Positions 29,986 through 45,500 of a stretch of 64,000 nucleotides of DNA are shown piece by piece. Numbering within the stretch: position 1 is the first letter of the stretch; every line of letters begins with the position of its first letter. A program made the translations under genes and the position numbers. This DNA is from Urophycis tenuis (lineage: Eukaryota > Chordata > Actinopteri > Gadiformes > Phycidae). The notes beneath the pieces are model-generated. The model was not told the origin of the DNA and ran no database searches. It worked only from the letters and a program-made list of their open reading frames with translations. The DNA lies in assembly GCA_036785325.1 (NCBI GenBank), contig JAXIVH010000018.1:6952492-7016491 (forward strand), read 5' to 3'.

Positions 29986-31829
29986 GTTCCAAGCACACCT
30001 TACCAACAACAGGACTCTACAGAACTAAATATAGGCATATAGGCACATTATGTCCAAAGTGCCTGCCTAGAAATAACAAAAACTATACAACATACAGGGA
30101 TGACAGTTATATCTTAGCGGACACATGCATTCGCTTAATGTTTTAATATGCTTAATGTAGGCCTCATTTATTGTGGTAGAATCAATTGATGCTACCACCA
30201 CCATCACTGCAAACAGCATTCAATTCATAGGTCTGCACAATCAACACAGAGTGGTAATAGTCACAACCAACTGACCAACAGAGGCAGCTACCTCGACAAA
30301 TGGCGCAGTCACCTTGACAGTGCCTCATTGAATGTAGGAATCTAATTGTTCAAGGGGTGGCCTATATATACAGTTAAACCTTTGAAAATGTCCTTGTCTT
30401 GCTGCTTTTGGATTGATAAGCATCAGCAAATTTATCTATCAGCACCTCTCTCCGGGAAAGAAGAAAATTGCTAACACAAAAGAGACTCTTAACGTCTCTC
30501 CGTGTGTGTGCAGGTTATGCTACAGGCTTATATAGCTTAGGTCATGTTATTTCATTGCTCCAATCAATCAAAACCTCGAAATCTAAAACCATATCGAGCT
30601 AATCATTTCAATGTCCCTCCAACTACATTATTTTGGGTGAGGCTATTTGTACCCCTGGTACAATTATCAGTAGGCCTATTTGCACCATGGTGCAATTAGA
30701 AGTGAACGCTATTCGCACCCTGGTACACACAGCAATGTGTTCTATTAACACCCCCCACCCCCTGTGCAAATATAATGTATGCTATTTTCACCCCTGTGCA
30801 TTTACCCTAGCATATTGATCACACAATGTAATAATAATTATTTAAAAAAAAGAAGTGCTGCAGACAAGGTAACTCTGACTGGATCTTGTGATCAGATTCT
30901 TCAAATACATTTGTAAACACCCATGATTGCCTAGGATAGCATTGGGAATACAAGAACAGCAATTAAAACAACTTACTTTAATCTTTGACTTATTGCTAGA
31001 TTCAGATGTAATGTGTACGTGTTCTCCAAATCAGAATATCAGAGGCATTGAATTTGAAACTTTATGATACAGGAGTTCAATCCACGTAAGCTTTGTTGTA
31101 TGTAAGAATCACTGACTAGTAAACACAAACATCCGAAGTTTTTGCTTTTGTTACATCCTCTGCCTACTGCTCACCACTAAGAATTTATCTCATGCCAACT
31201 ACATCTTAAAATTATACAACACACAACTTTACTGTTACACTGATGAGACTAATTTCATTCAGAAGTTGATACACTTGCAAAATGGCATGCAAATACCGGT
31301 ATCCAGTCCAAAATGAAAGAAATAAGCTTGCAACTGTAAAGCAAGAGTTGACCACTTCGTAATCAACAAACAAACCGATAGACACAGTACCAAGGGTACG
31401 AATAGACACTCCGCATTAAATTTTACGAACTCCAACAGGTATCTCGCATATGTTACAATGGAAATCCTATTTAACCACTAGATGGTGGTATAGAGCCACC
31501 AATGAACCGAACCTTCTGCCCTTCACTTTCCTCTGGTAACCGGATCGTCCAAGCTGTTTCAATCGCCAATGTTCAACAAGTGTTTGCGCAAGCGCTGAAT
31601 GGCTGAGAGTTAGTATTTACTAGAGTATTTACTCGTTTTGATTAACTGGAATAAAGTTGATCCTACATTTACCATTAAGGTTTAACTTCTTTTTATGCAA
31701 TTATAATAATGTAAGACCAACATTAAAATGTTTAAGACAACCGATCTCTATTCTACAGAAATACTTTATATACACATTTTATAAGTGATACCACGTACCA
31801 TAAAACAAGCTCATTCATAATAGTGTTCT

Positions 31830-31831
<2 letters not shown>
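29986..31831. other. unassigned intergenic DNA
   Basis: AT-rich sequence with no exon or transposon motif I can support. 30640-30810 has four diverged repeats of a cacc(c/a)tggtgcaatt-type motif. Confidence 0.35.

Positions 31832-31913
<82 letters not shown>
31832..31913. repeat. (GT)n microsatellite
   Basis: About 41 uninterrupted GT units. Confidence 0.97.
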
Positions 31914-31914
<1 letters not shown>

Positions 31915-32113
31915 CACCCTAGCAACGTATTTGAAACATTGTTCTTGTTCACATGTTTTGTATTGTGGCTCCACTCACTGTGACATCATTGGTGACACTG
32001 GGATGTTAACCGTTCCTGTCATCTTACTAAAGTAATTAGTCAGAAGACAAACACATTTCTATGATATAGCTGATGTTTCATTTCGTGTGGATGGTGAGCA
32101 TTTGCATATGCTC

Positions 32114-33370
<1,257 letters not shown>

Positions 33371-33438
<68 letters not shown>
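33371..33438. repeat. (TA)n microsatellite
   Basis: 34 TA units, continuing into a degenerate tacacgcacacatata tract. Confidence 0.97.
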
Positions 33439-33441
<3 letters not shown>

Positions 33442-33802
33442 GCACACATATATGCACGTATATATGTGTGTATAAATCTATATGAATATATCCACAGTCC
33501 ATCATCCTTGCCCAGGTCAACAAGGCTTGCTCGTCTTGCTTACTCTGCCATTTACCAGCTTTCTATTGTGAATTGCTGACCAGTTGCTGACTTGAGTTTT
33601 TATTCCTGGGGCCCACTGGCTTTTGGTTGGCGATTGGCTGGCGACGGCGGTGCTAAAGAGCTCCAGAGGACTGGACAATGCCAGAGAGATTTACATGTCA
33701 CTGATGTCATCATCTGCAAAGAATGGGATTCTGCCGTCCGTACCAAATATCACAGTGTTTACAATGAGGGGCCCAAATAGGGGACAGGGTGAAAGTATGG
33801 TG

Positions 33803-33803
<1 letters not shown>

Positions 33804-33860
<57 letters not shown>

Positions 33861-33889
33861 ATGCGTGGCTTGCTGTGTTTTGTTTGCGC

Positions 33890-33923
<34 letters not shown>
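33804..33923. repeat. two (GT)n microsatellites
   Basis: GT runs at 33804-33858 and 33892-33923, separated by about 33 bp. Confidence 0.95.
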
Positions 33924-34340
33924 ATGGTTTGTCTTGGGTCTGGGTTGTGTTTCTATGACCATGGTGTTGTTGCCTTCAAGGATGGAATGGGTGAGTGTGT
34001 AAGCCATTGTGGCTTGAGGTTCACTATTGACTTCTAGCAAGTTCAGGTCAAGTTGATGAGGGGATCTTTTTTGTTGACAAGCAAAACTGCTTATAATATT
34101 AGTGTGGCAAAAAAGAGACTTCTTGAGATTCCTGAGATGGGGAGAGTAAGGGTGACACACCAACACCAATGTTTATCTTTCCTTCTCATTTTTTTCTAAA
34201 ATTCAAGTACATTGAGACATTATTGTCTCAATGGATTATTTTCCACTATATTTTATTTATTTACTCTTTATAGGTGTTTCAGTCCCAAACAGAGTATATG
34301 TTTACAGTATGAGTAACAGCTCTAGAGTGGAGCTACTTAC

Positions 34341-34343
<3 letters not shown>

Positions 34344-34436
<93 letters not shown>
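34344..34436. repeat. (GT)n microsatellite
   Basis: About 46 GT units; ends gtgtgactg. Confidence 0.97.
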
Positions 34437-34437
<1 letters not shown>

Positions 34438-34544
34438 CTGTGTTACCGTGTTACCATGGTTGTTTTGAATAAATGCATTAAAAAATTGGTCAGGCGAAAA
34501 AGAGAGAGCGAGAGAGAGTCAAAGACTGATCAATTGAACACAGC

Positions 34545-35024
34545 AACATTTATTTTGTTCATTTTTTGGGAATCACACATGTGAACTTATAAATAAACAT
34601 CATTGTTTGAAAGATCAGTCAGATCATTCCAGAAATGGGCCAAACTTCTTTTTTTCACCAGAGACAAATGCATGTTTGTTTTAGGAAGCATGATGAAATC
34701 TGACTATTTGCTATTTGCTTCGCTCGCTTAGAAGGTCTTGCTGTCACTACTAAACCAAAGGTGGTATTTAAAAACCAGGATGTGATTGAACTTTGAACGG
34801 AGCAGCAAGGTGGTGCTGATACAAACACAGATGTTCATTCATGCTGGCAGTAGAATCAAACAAAAAAATCAAAAATCAAAATAACTACTAGGATATGCTA
34901 CAAGCCTTACCGACCACTATTCCCAAGATCATGATTTTGGCTGGCGTTGTCGTTTGGTTGGAGCATGAGCATTAACTTGACATCCATCCTGCTGAAGCGA
35001 TGTCTGCAATGCCTCCCCCTGGGA
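34545..35024 (-). other. weak candidate terminal exon and 3' UTR
   Basis: On the minus strand a good acceptor (tctcccactcccag) is followed from about 35024 by an open frame GEALQTSLQQDGCQVNAHA then PTKRQRQPKS and a stop at about 34936. AATAAA-type signals occur further on, at about 34595 and 34551. I found no upstream exon and no similarity I recognise. It may be chance. Confidence 0.2.
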
Positions 35025-35378
35025 GTGGGAGACATTTACAGTAAGGCTCTTTTTTCAGCATAAAGCAGCATAAAGACTTGAACAACTAACTAATAACATA
35101 TTGAATGGCAATTTTAACATACTCAGCACTCTAAACTGTATGTCTATAAAGATACACATTTGCCTTGACCCTTAAAATCCTCCAGTCACGCAGCTGAATA
35201 CACTTTTTCCAAGAAAACAAGTGCTGTCTTCTTTAGCTAATATCCACCAAAATATAGCAGGCTATCTGTTTTCTTTCAATTCATCTTTTGCATTTCCTTT
35301 AAGAATAAACATAATGAAGGTCACCCATTGATGATCACCCATGGTCCTTGCATGCTGCAATTATACAGTCACCTTCAA

Positions 35379-35381
35379 GAC

Positions 35382-35415
<34 letters not shown>

Positions 35416-35485
35416 GCATAATGATCCCTGAGGGAAATTGCATTTGTTACAATACTCCAGGGGAAAAAGAAAGAAGAGACAGACA
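35379..35485 (-). mobile_element. LINE 3'-tail fragment with (GACA)n
   Basis: A (GACA)n run (35379-35415) joins cataatgatccctgagggaa, which in the minus sense is the 3' end style of fish LINEs followed by a TGTC simple-repeat tail. Only about 70 bp of the LINE remain. Confidence 0.6.
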
Positions 35486-35881
35486 CTCTACGTAAAGTAG
35501 AGTGTTAGAATATATAAATATATAATATAAACCTATGTAAAATATAACAACAGACTTTTGTTATTATTATATTACACAATATGCCAGAAAATTACCTGAA
35601 TTCTGACTGTGTATGGATGCAATGAACATCTTGTCCATACCCATCATATTTCTATAAACAACACCAATACCGGATTTGTTGATAGAATTTTGTATGTGAC
35701 ACAATTCTAATTCTAAATGTTTGTAAAAGTGGAATTAAAGTGTAAATGAGATTTGATGTGGCTTGACTGTGTCCATAGCAGCCTTTACATACTAGACAAA
35801 ACCTTAACAACACGCATCCCTTTGCTGGAGAATTTGTTACATGCGCCCAACATCTGGCCTACTGTTATGCAGTCACAATAT

Positions 35882-35882
35882 G

Positions 35883-35914
<32 letters not shown>

Positions 35915-35925
35915 CACGCACACAT
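35882..35925. repeat. (CA)n microsatellite
   Basis: About 21 CA units with two CG interruptions. Confidence 0.93.
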
Positions 35926-36099
35926 TGCCAACATAATGGCTTCTATCAAATAATTTCCCAAACAGTCATAATGTTTAATATACTGTGTAATACAGCAATG
36001 ACAATCACAACATTCGTATCCCATCGAGCATCCAATACAGATTTTATAATATTCTAAAAATGGAAAAGAAAATGTGTAATTTGAGCTTTCGAGCACACG

Positions 36100-36525
36100 T
36101 GCTCGTCTGGTTGTAGACACGTGCTTCTGTGTGGGATCTGTGTTGAGGCATTCGGAGGTTTCTGGTGGATTTACAAACGCGTTCCTCCAGGAGGGCGAGA
36201 CGAACGTCACCGTAGCCTCGGCCCTCTTGCGCGCGCCCACTTTACGTGGCTACTCCCCTTACGTCGTGCGTGCGCGCACCCTTCTATCGCGTGGTGGGGA
36301 TCATCCATATTGCTACTAGTGTTAGAGATAAGGTTGTAATTTTGAGAGAATATCGGGCGTTTTATATGTTTTAATTTAGCATTTACCACTCTACGTCTTA
36401 GACTGAAGATTATTTGGTCTAGGGGTGGAGTGGAGAAGCGACTGATACAAGTCGATTCCACCGAATACTTAATTTTCGTTCCTAAATTGAAGGCGAATTT
36501 GGGGTTATCGTGAGGAAAGGGGGAA
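36100..36525 (+). promoter_or_regulatory. larp1 CpG-rich promoter and 5' UTR
   Basis: CpG and GC content rise sharply between about 36170 and 36300 (gcgcgcgcccac, cgtgcgtgcgcgcac), unlike the AT-rich flanks, and no TATA box precedes the start codon at 36526. This is the usual look of a housekeeping promoter. The transcription start cannot be placed; cttctatcgcg at about 36281 is one possible pyrimidine-type initiator. Confidence 0.6.
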
Positions 36526-39500
36526 ATGGCCACTCAGGTGGAGGCTCTATTGCCCAACAATCCCCTTGTCAAGCAAGAGGAGCATGGACATGCGAGCAAA
36601 ATGCTCCACGATGAGGTGTGTTTGGAGAAAGGGGCGAAGCAGGCGAGTACTGACGATGCGGGGAGCAGCTCCAAGACAGACAACCCAGAACCGGAGATTG
36701 CAAACAATGAGCAAACCTCCAAACAGGCAAAAGAAGAGAGCAACAGTCAAGTGAAAGACAACATAGATCAAATGGTTTCTAACAACCAAACGGAGGACAC
36801 TGTTAAAGGCAACCAAAAGGAATTTACTGAGGCTCCCCCGCCCAAGGTGAACCCATGGACTAAGAAAATGAATGCGGTAACCGTGGTCAACGTGAATGGA
36901 CAAGCTCATGGTTTGTATCCTAATATGATGTTTTGTCTTGCTGTACGAAATATGATGGTGACTATGCGTTCCAGCCGTTTGATGACAAACAAGCTGTCGA
37001 GGGTCATTTTTTGTTACACGGAGCTCCAGTTTGGAGTTTATGGCCCCACTGGCAAGCTTGGTCTCTTGTTGGTCGACTGCTGTTTGGTTAGTTACTTTAC
37101 TATATATGGGAGAAATGTGCTATTCCCAGTTCTGACTATAGTGATAAAACATAGAACTTGTGCAAAAGACACATAAAGTAGTGTACTATGGTCAACATCA
37201 CGTTCGAGGTGGCTGCAGTTTGTGTGGCGACAGGGTTTAGCCAGGTACAAGGGTGTTAAGACTTGTCTAATCCAATCAACTTCAATATTTCACCCACCAG
37301 CTTTATAGGTTGGATTCGACGACAACAGTTGTCTTTTGTGTGTCAATGGCGCTGTTCTGGGAATGTAGGTGTCGTCAAAAACGATCGTTTTTATGTTCTG
37401 GTAAAAACCTGGTGCATGGTTTCAACATCTACGTTCCAACTGTTAAAAGCCTAGTCTCAATGTCCGCTCTATGTAAACTCCTGCAAACAGCCCGCCCACC
37501 CTCATACATGCCATTTAAACGGTGACAACACCGTTTCTTATGTGCATGTTTTTATTTCTTCTTTTGCATGTTCTGAATGCGACGTGCTTGGCTGTTGGTG
37601 GAACATTTGATGTCCAGCATTGTATCCGAGGAGGGTCTGAATGCTGTCTGCCTAGCTACCGAGCTAGCTAACAATAGCTCAAAGTCCCCTCTTGGCCTAG
37701 TCATACTGCAAGGCCTTCTTCTTAGTTGGTTAGCTTAGCCGTGGTTAATTGACGCCAAATTGTCACTCTTCTCTTATTGCACGACACAATGTCAGTTAGA
37801 TAGGCATTATTACATGGCTATGTACTTACAGCCTGAACGATCAGCCTAAAACGGGTGTGCTATTGGCATTAAGACGAATACCCTTCTTGGTGAACATCAC
37901 GTGTTCACTCCACGTGTTCCTCACTAAAAGCACGGGGACAATGCCGCTATCGTCCAGTCTGCGGGATTTTTGATACGTAGTAGTTGAACCTTATCTAATG
38001 AAAACAACTCGTGCCTTGAGCATGTTTGCTAGTTAGTGTGCGATTTAGCCATTCTCAACGCAGCGACGATATGATTAGCTGTCGTTAATGCATAACCTGC
38101 TATGCTAACTAGCCAACAAAACACTACATTCATAACGACTTCTTGCGTGAATCGAGAATGATCGCATGGCCAGTTTGTCAAACATTTTGTAAAAGGTAAT
38201 GTAGCGAATGTTAGTTCATTGACAGTGATTTGATACACTTAAAGAATTGCTGCTGTAGACGTGAGCAGGATACTGTCCAACTATCCCATGATTCCACTTG
38301 CTCTGCATTGGCAACGTGGTGTGCTTCAGAGTCGACGTGGTGTCGACTCCCATGCGTGTTTTCCTCCATGATGTCCCCACGTCCACCCGCTGGAACATCT
38401 GTAGTATCCCACCATTGACATACAGATGTTTGTTGGATATTTATTTTGGTTTATATTTGTTACATGTTGGCTAAACTACTGTACAAAAATGTTTCCCCTG
38501 CCTCGTTGAAGGACAGTTTAAACAACTTGTTTATCACTGCTGGTAGGTAGGCAGTTTATTATTATTTGAGTCACTTAGAAGTTGATGTTTAGCAAGTTAT
38601 AGTCAATATTGATGTATTCAAAGGTTGTACCATGGGTATCATGTCTAGAATGACCAAATAAGGGAAACGGAATATATTCTTGCAGACAAACAGACATGGC
38701 TTTGTAATGTATTCCGCTGTTTGTAAATAACTACATATTAATGCAAATCAATGGTTGTCATAAACATGTAAAGGATCTCACGAGATTATTTTGGTCGTGA
38801 TTCGAATGACAATCAATTCTGAAGCTTTGCTTTGTGGAATTACAGTCAACTGATGAAATATAATGTAAAGTGACAACTGCTATTGTTGATCTAGTTACTG
38901 GCATGTCACAGACACATCATGCTTGAATGTGATACTTTAAGCATATTTTCCTAAAACAGAAATATGCAACAAGAAAGCCAATCTGCAAATGTCTCCTGCC
39001 TATTCAGTGCAAAACTTTTTTTTTCAGAAGTCAGAACAAGGGCACAAACATGTGCCCTTGTGAAGTTAAATCACATAACCTAATTTGTGTAAACATGTGT
39101 TCTCAGTGTCCTTGAGCAATGCAATAAACCCAGAAAATATTTTAATGTTATGCACCCTGAAGAGCACCACCACCAAAAAACAATTTATACACCACTATAT
39201 ACATACTATTAAATTCTATAAAGATAAATATGTCTGGGATCTGAATGTACTGCTCAAAATGTGTTTTTATGGACCTCTTAAAGGTCAAACTATATTGTAA
39301 TCAAATATGGTATTTCATCAATTTCATTGTTACGGTCATGGCTCATATTTAGATTGTTAGTTGGAAGAAGGTAAGATTGTCCTGTATGGTGACTTTTGTG
39401 TTGAAATCCTGGTCAAATAAAACAGGTCTGGCGAGACCAATGGGTTCAGTTGGATACATTAGCATTCCTATAATGGCTGCAGAAACGTTCACAAAGTGCA

Positions 39501-42500
39501 AATGAAGCCAACTTTGTTTTTGGTTGAATTCAAGAGAAAGCCAATTACCCCAGTACTAGGAACCATAGATGGGCAATGATATTCCTTGAATTAGTAGAGG
39601 AATTGTTTTTTTTCTTGAAGCTTTATTCTTTCAATATTATAAGATATGAATTGGAAATCTGATTAAGGTGTGATGCATCCTTTGTGATTCAACACAACAC
39701 TTTCTTTTGGTATCCTGCTTTACGAGGTGTTGGGCGAAGCAACAGGGGCTCACACCCTTGCATTGCAACCTGCCCCACGTTTGCCCTGCAGAGGTATTCT
39801 CACCTTGGTGTTGGCTCAACAGCCCAGTCGCTCATTTCTTTTCCCCCTGTCCATCACCGTTACCAATCAGATCAACAAACAATATGATGTAATACCTGAG
39901 TGCCAAAAAGGAAACACCAACTTTGAAAGCTAGTAAGCACAGTGTAACTAGCCCTGTAGTTAGCATGTCAGTAGACTTTTCTCTTTTTTTAAGAACAACA
40001 TGCCCATAAAGGCCCTCTTAGGAATACCAACATTTTGTTGTGCGATAATGAATTTCTAATGCAATTACAGTTACCATTGTCGAAAAACAACGCAAGATGG
40101 GGTTGTATTTGTAGGGTGCTTGCTTGAGAGAATAGATGACTTGGCAAGTTTTAGAAGATGGCAAGAAGCAGAGAAAGAACCTACCTTGCGAGGCCGCAGG
40201 ATTTGCAAGATTATAAGGAACCACCTACTTGTTTTTACTGGTATGTGGGAGCCCTGCACTGTATATATTTATTAGCTGTATGTATTTATGTCAGTTTTGT
40301 GTTAATTTTGTATGTAATTCTTTCACAATTCAAACAAAAAAATTGTGTGATGGCATTGTTGGGTTACATTACAGCCAAGCAAACCCTGCTAAATCCCCAT
40401 TTGAGTTTCCATGTCAAAGTTTGTCTAGTTAATAGAATGACATCAACCCTCAGTCTGGTCCGGGGGCCGGTTTCATTAGCAGGGCCTGGTCTTCAGCCGG
40501 ATCGGCCCCTACTCGGCTCTGCAAGTCCGACCCGGTAACATAAATGGGCATGAAGACAAAAATGTGTGCCGTTTCTATAGTAACTACACAGCTTCACGGT
40601 GACGCGTGTCATACATGGTACTCACAAGGAGCCGACATTTAGACAGGAGGGCGTCCTTTGAGAAGGAAGGGAGCCACCGGAGTTGCCCAACAACAAGGAG
40701 CTGATTGAGACGTTTCCATTCTCTCGGAGGGATCTATTGGAACGTATTGCATGTGACAGCACAGACATGGACGCTTCAGAAACACTGGCAGAGTGCTCTG
40801 TGAGAACTTGTTGGAGTGCTTATCAGCTTGTCTGCATACACAATTGTTCCTTTTAAACTTCACTAAGTATGGACTCCACAAGCCCGGATACACAGAACCC
40901 ATCACACACAACTCGATTCCAGACACTATTCATGTGTTTCTATATGTTTCTATTTTGACAACAAATGCCATGATATAATCCAACAAAATGTAAACATGCA
41001 GACGCATGAGACTGCAGGTTTGGACTGGCATCTCCAACATGAAGATAAAAATATGAAAAATGCTAGTCCGGTCTTTAATCAAAACTTGGCACAATGATCC
41101 AGTGCTCAGTGATAATTGGGAGTAACTACTCTTCTGGGCCTGCTATGGACGCTATGTGTCTTTGGAACCCTGAGGCTCTGCCGTGCCCCACTCAGGCCTA
41201 ATGAGTGGACGTAATGTTGCCTGATATTGGAGGCACTTTGGTGGGTGACGGATTGCCAGAAAAGGAAAAAAAAATATTGCTACCTGTTTTTTTCCCTTTT
41301 GTTTGAACATTGAAATAAGTGCTAAATACGTTCATGATGAATACCTTTCTTTATAATTACCTCTCTTGCCACAGCCTCTATGGCAGCAGTGTGGGAGTGC
41401 CACAACAGGGAAACAAAATCCTTGGGGAGAACCCTAGAATATTGAATAAATATTGCAATATCATACTTTTTTTCATCTGACAAACATAGATGGGCCGAAT
41501 GCCAATAGCAAGATGACGATGGGGGCGGTGTGAATGAAAGTCCCGGTGGCACATCAAACGCTGGTAACGCTGGTAACCTCAACAACACTACTGCACATGC
41601 TGCAGCCTGCTGGCCCGGCCTCTGTCAGCAGATGCTGTCAGTGTTAACTTGGGTGTGCTTGAAAAGCAAGTAAACACACACGTGTATCGGCAGTCATTCA
41701 TCATAAACTTTGGTGCGATTCTAAAAGGAAAACGATTAGGAACCAAGATGCAGGGCTACCAAACACCAGCTGCCATCCCCCAAGGAGGGTGTTGACGCCA
41801 TTATCTCTGAGCTGCAAAACAATGACACCCAGCTTCTCACCCCCTCTGATTTGATCTTCTGAGAGGGCAACCAACAGAAATGTGGTAATCAATACGGGAT
41901 TCGCGATTGTTGAACTCTCATTAGAGCAAACGTATAATATAACCATTATTACCACCAATATTTTTTGTTACCCATGGCTAGGGTTAGGGTTGCTAACCCA
42001 TGGCTTATGTAGGCCTTATGCAATGGATATAGGCCTATTAGAATGTGCTGGAGGCTATCTATGGTGTAAGAGTTATTTGAGTGTTATTTGTTAATGATGG
42101 CGTAATCATCCATCAGGTATTGGTGCGTGAGATGCATCTTTCTGTTGCATTAAATGTAGGTATCTGTTTCTAGGTGACTGCATGTGCTGTACAAGACTAT
42201 TTATCTTTTAGATCACTGCCCCCTAATTTTTAACCAATCAGAGCGTCTGTTCTTCTGATCGTTCCCGGGTCTCCAGCTTGCCTGTCAGGTACATAGTTTA
42301 ACTCCACCACAGGTGCATGAAGGCAACACTTCTCAATGAGAAACATGGGGAGAGGAGCATCTTTTTGGGGGTTTGTTTCTCAAAAAGTTGTTCTCCTCTG
42401 CTCTCTTTCAAACTCTCAAAACCTGCTTACAGCGGCCTCCAAGTTGTTTGATTTGATGATTATAATGCACGTGAATTTCCTTTTTCTTTTTTAAATGCAC

Positions 42501-45500
42501 GTTTTTGGAGAAATTTAGTTCTCTGAACTCAGAATGACGATTCAACTTCACATTTTTGGGTGAAGCCCTACAAGCAGTAGTGCTTGTTCTCACAAACATT
42601 GCCCCTGCACTTAACCTTCTTTGTGGGAAACCCTGTGGGCTGTATGCTGACTTTATTAGGTGGTAGCACCAGCGCTAGCAGGCTAAAGATTTCAGAAGCA
42701 CATTGAGTAGCACACAGGTGTACCATTACACATGTTTTATTGGGCAAAACATTTATTTACTTATTGTGGAGAAAGTTGAGAAATACACTGTTGCCACTCC
42801 TTATGGTTTGGCATATGAATGTTTAGTTGATGAAAGCCAATATATAATAATAACAATAATTACACCTACAGGGACAGATGGTGTGCAACTAAAAAACAAA
42901 TGTGACCTAAGGATCAACGGAGACGGAGAAAGTGTAATCCAGGAAAACAATCAACCCAATAACATTAAGTAATGAGCATGGCAACAATCTAGACATATAA
43001 TGGTCATAAATTCCTTCATTCATTCATTAAGCTATGTGGATCATCATTATTTTGGGTAAATCTTGTAGACCCATAAAGCACTATGATACTTAAATCAACT
43101 AACCACTTGCATTAGTGTGAAAGTTATTGCCTTCAATTCCTATAGTTTTTTAGTCAAGCTGTTTAGAGCCGGGTACTTTGTAATCCACTGTGTATAAATA
43201 TTGAGGGCTGGTTCTATAGAGTGCTGCTGCCTGACGGCTTGGGAACCCAGTCCTGGGAAGGTAGAAACTGGTCCTATAGGCCATGGCAAGAACCTTTGTT
43301 TTCTTGTTCTATTTTGCCAATTTTCACAGATATAACATTGCAAGTGGGATACGCTGGTATCATATCTTTTTCATATTCATCTCATATACATATTGTAGTT
43401 ATAGTTTTAGTTTTTTATGGCGTATGGGAAAATTGTTGCAGTGTACAGCCCTGTTGGTATATATGCAACTTGAGCAGTACTGGGAGAGTGGTCTGTATAG
43501 GAGATTCTGCAGCGGTAATACATTGTTATCAGCTTCTTGGCGGTGTTTCTGCAGACCCTGATAGGACCACGGGTCCTGTGGAGGTCTGTGTCTAGAGGGA
43601 GGAGTGTATGTACTTGCCAAGGGTGTGGGTCATTGGCATTGGGAAACACTTGTGTATTAGAATATTGTTGGTCTGCCATCATAACCAAATATGTAGACAA
43701 ACACGATTAACGGGCAGTGAAGGAATGACTTTATACAGTCGACATTGATGGCATCTCATTTATTCAATTATGAAACGTGAATGCTCTGATTGGTGAACAA
43801 GCCATGAACCCTGTCTTTTACTTCAACTCTTTCTCTAAGGCCTTTGGTATATGGTTCAGTCCTATACCTTTACCGAGCAATACATACCTGGTAGGGATTA
43901 GGCTTGGGCGGTATTAGAAATCCTTTTTTCCAACATATGAATTCATTTTCAGGGCTCAATGCAAACTTCTACTGGTGCTGCTAACTTTTTCATTGGGTGG
44001 CACCCTTACAAATTTGGTCACACCCCTTTTGTGCTGCTTTTTAGCTTTGTATTGGCATGGCACTTTTGTCACACACACTCCATCCATTTACAATCATTAG
44101 AAAATATGACCTTGATGAATAAATTGTAAAATGTGGGTTTTGCATCTGTGATCTTTCTCTTTTTTTACTGACAGTGCCTCAACATCGTTCCTCACACATA
44201 CATTTAATCTATCACTTGAACGGTTGGCAGAAATGAGTACTGCAGGGTACATTTATACTCCGTGTCCTTTCTATACCATTCGTACTGTCCTACCTATATT
44301 TACTGTGATCAAACTCAATACTGGGTTCGGTCTTGCTACATCTCTAGCTATTCTGTGCCAACCCAAAACCATATAACTTTATTCTAATGACCTAAGTTGT
44401 TAACAAAAAAACGTGTATGTAGAAAATACCAATGGCTAACGGTAGTTAAGTTGCACGGGGTAAACATCAGGTCTGGACATCTCACTCTTGCAAGCTGTTG
44501 ATCTCCTCTCTTTGGTCGTGAGGTTTGTACTCTGCAGGAGGTGATGTCATTACGCTGGTCATGTGACACCAGCGAGGAGTCCTTAAAGCTGTGTGTGTGT
44601 CAGCTGTCTTGGCTAGCAGGCAAGGCTGTCTGCTGGCATGCACTTGTCTGGATGTCGTTTGCTCCATATTTGGTTCTAGTGGATGGACCTCTCTTACTCT
44701 GCTTTCGCCACTCCTGCTCCGAGGATTTTATGTCAGTCTGCCTGCATGGAGGACACGCTACAGGGTTGTGCAACAGCACTACTCATTGATACATTAGATT
44801 GTGTTGGTGCTGCAACAATTTGGCCCTGAAATCACTGTCTTTCAGTATTGTTGTCTGAACACAGTTGATGGTGTTCAGTATTATTGTGTTGACTGAGGTT
44901 TAACACTTTGATTTTTGTTCCACTCATTTAAAGGAATAGCTCTGAGCATAAAAAAACACTTCACAGTAAAACAACCATGCACATTCAACCTATTATCCAT
45001 TGACTTTAAAGGGTTAAATGCTGATGCTTTATCTGTACGAGTGTAAGCGCTTTGGCAAGCAACATTTGTGAAGCCAAGCATACATGTCTAAATATATACA
45101 TATATATATATTCATGTTGATGCATAACTAATTGATTAATTCATTCATTTTGGGTTATATCCTAATATTAACTCATTGAGGTTGGTAATTGAAGATGTCA
45201 ATAAAAGGTCATATTGACTTATCATCCAGTCGTTTCAACATCAGAGCTTCTCAAATGGGTGGTGGGGCACGCCCACCGGCTGCAGTTGGGGGTGGTTGTC
45301 TAAGCTAATGCTAATAGTAGCCCCTGGCCATGTGTGTGCTCTGCAAGCCACGACAGCTGACTGTCACGGCTGGCAAGCATGGACGCGATAGAAAATGCAG
45401 AGAATATCCCAAGCAGTGTCAAAGCTTGTTTGTACAAATCAAAAAGGTCAAATGAGAGATTTGCACAGTGGTGGAAATGATGGACAATCGGGGAGATGCC

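Noticed and set aside
33371..33485. Tyr-Ile repeat frames at the TA runs
   Set aside because: Microsatellite translation only.
35785..36240. 151-codon minus-strand frame upstream of larp1
   Set aside because: It runs through a CA microsatellite, has no recognised domain and contains no convincing splice signals; most likely chance in CpG-rich DNA.
36911..37176. Continuation of the larp1 exon 1 open frame
   Set aside because: The gt at 36911 is a donor whose phase fits the exon at 56021 exactly; the residues after it are not LARP1-like.
40158..40900. Harbinger-type transposase fragment (ELIETFPFSRRDLLERI at about 40700)
   Set aside because: A single short block resembling the PIF/HARBI N-terminal region; no catalytic motif or neighbouring block could be found.
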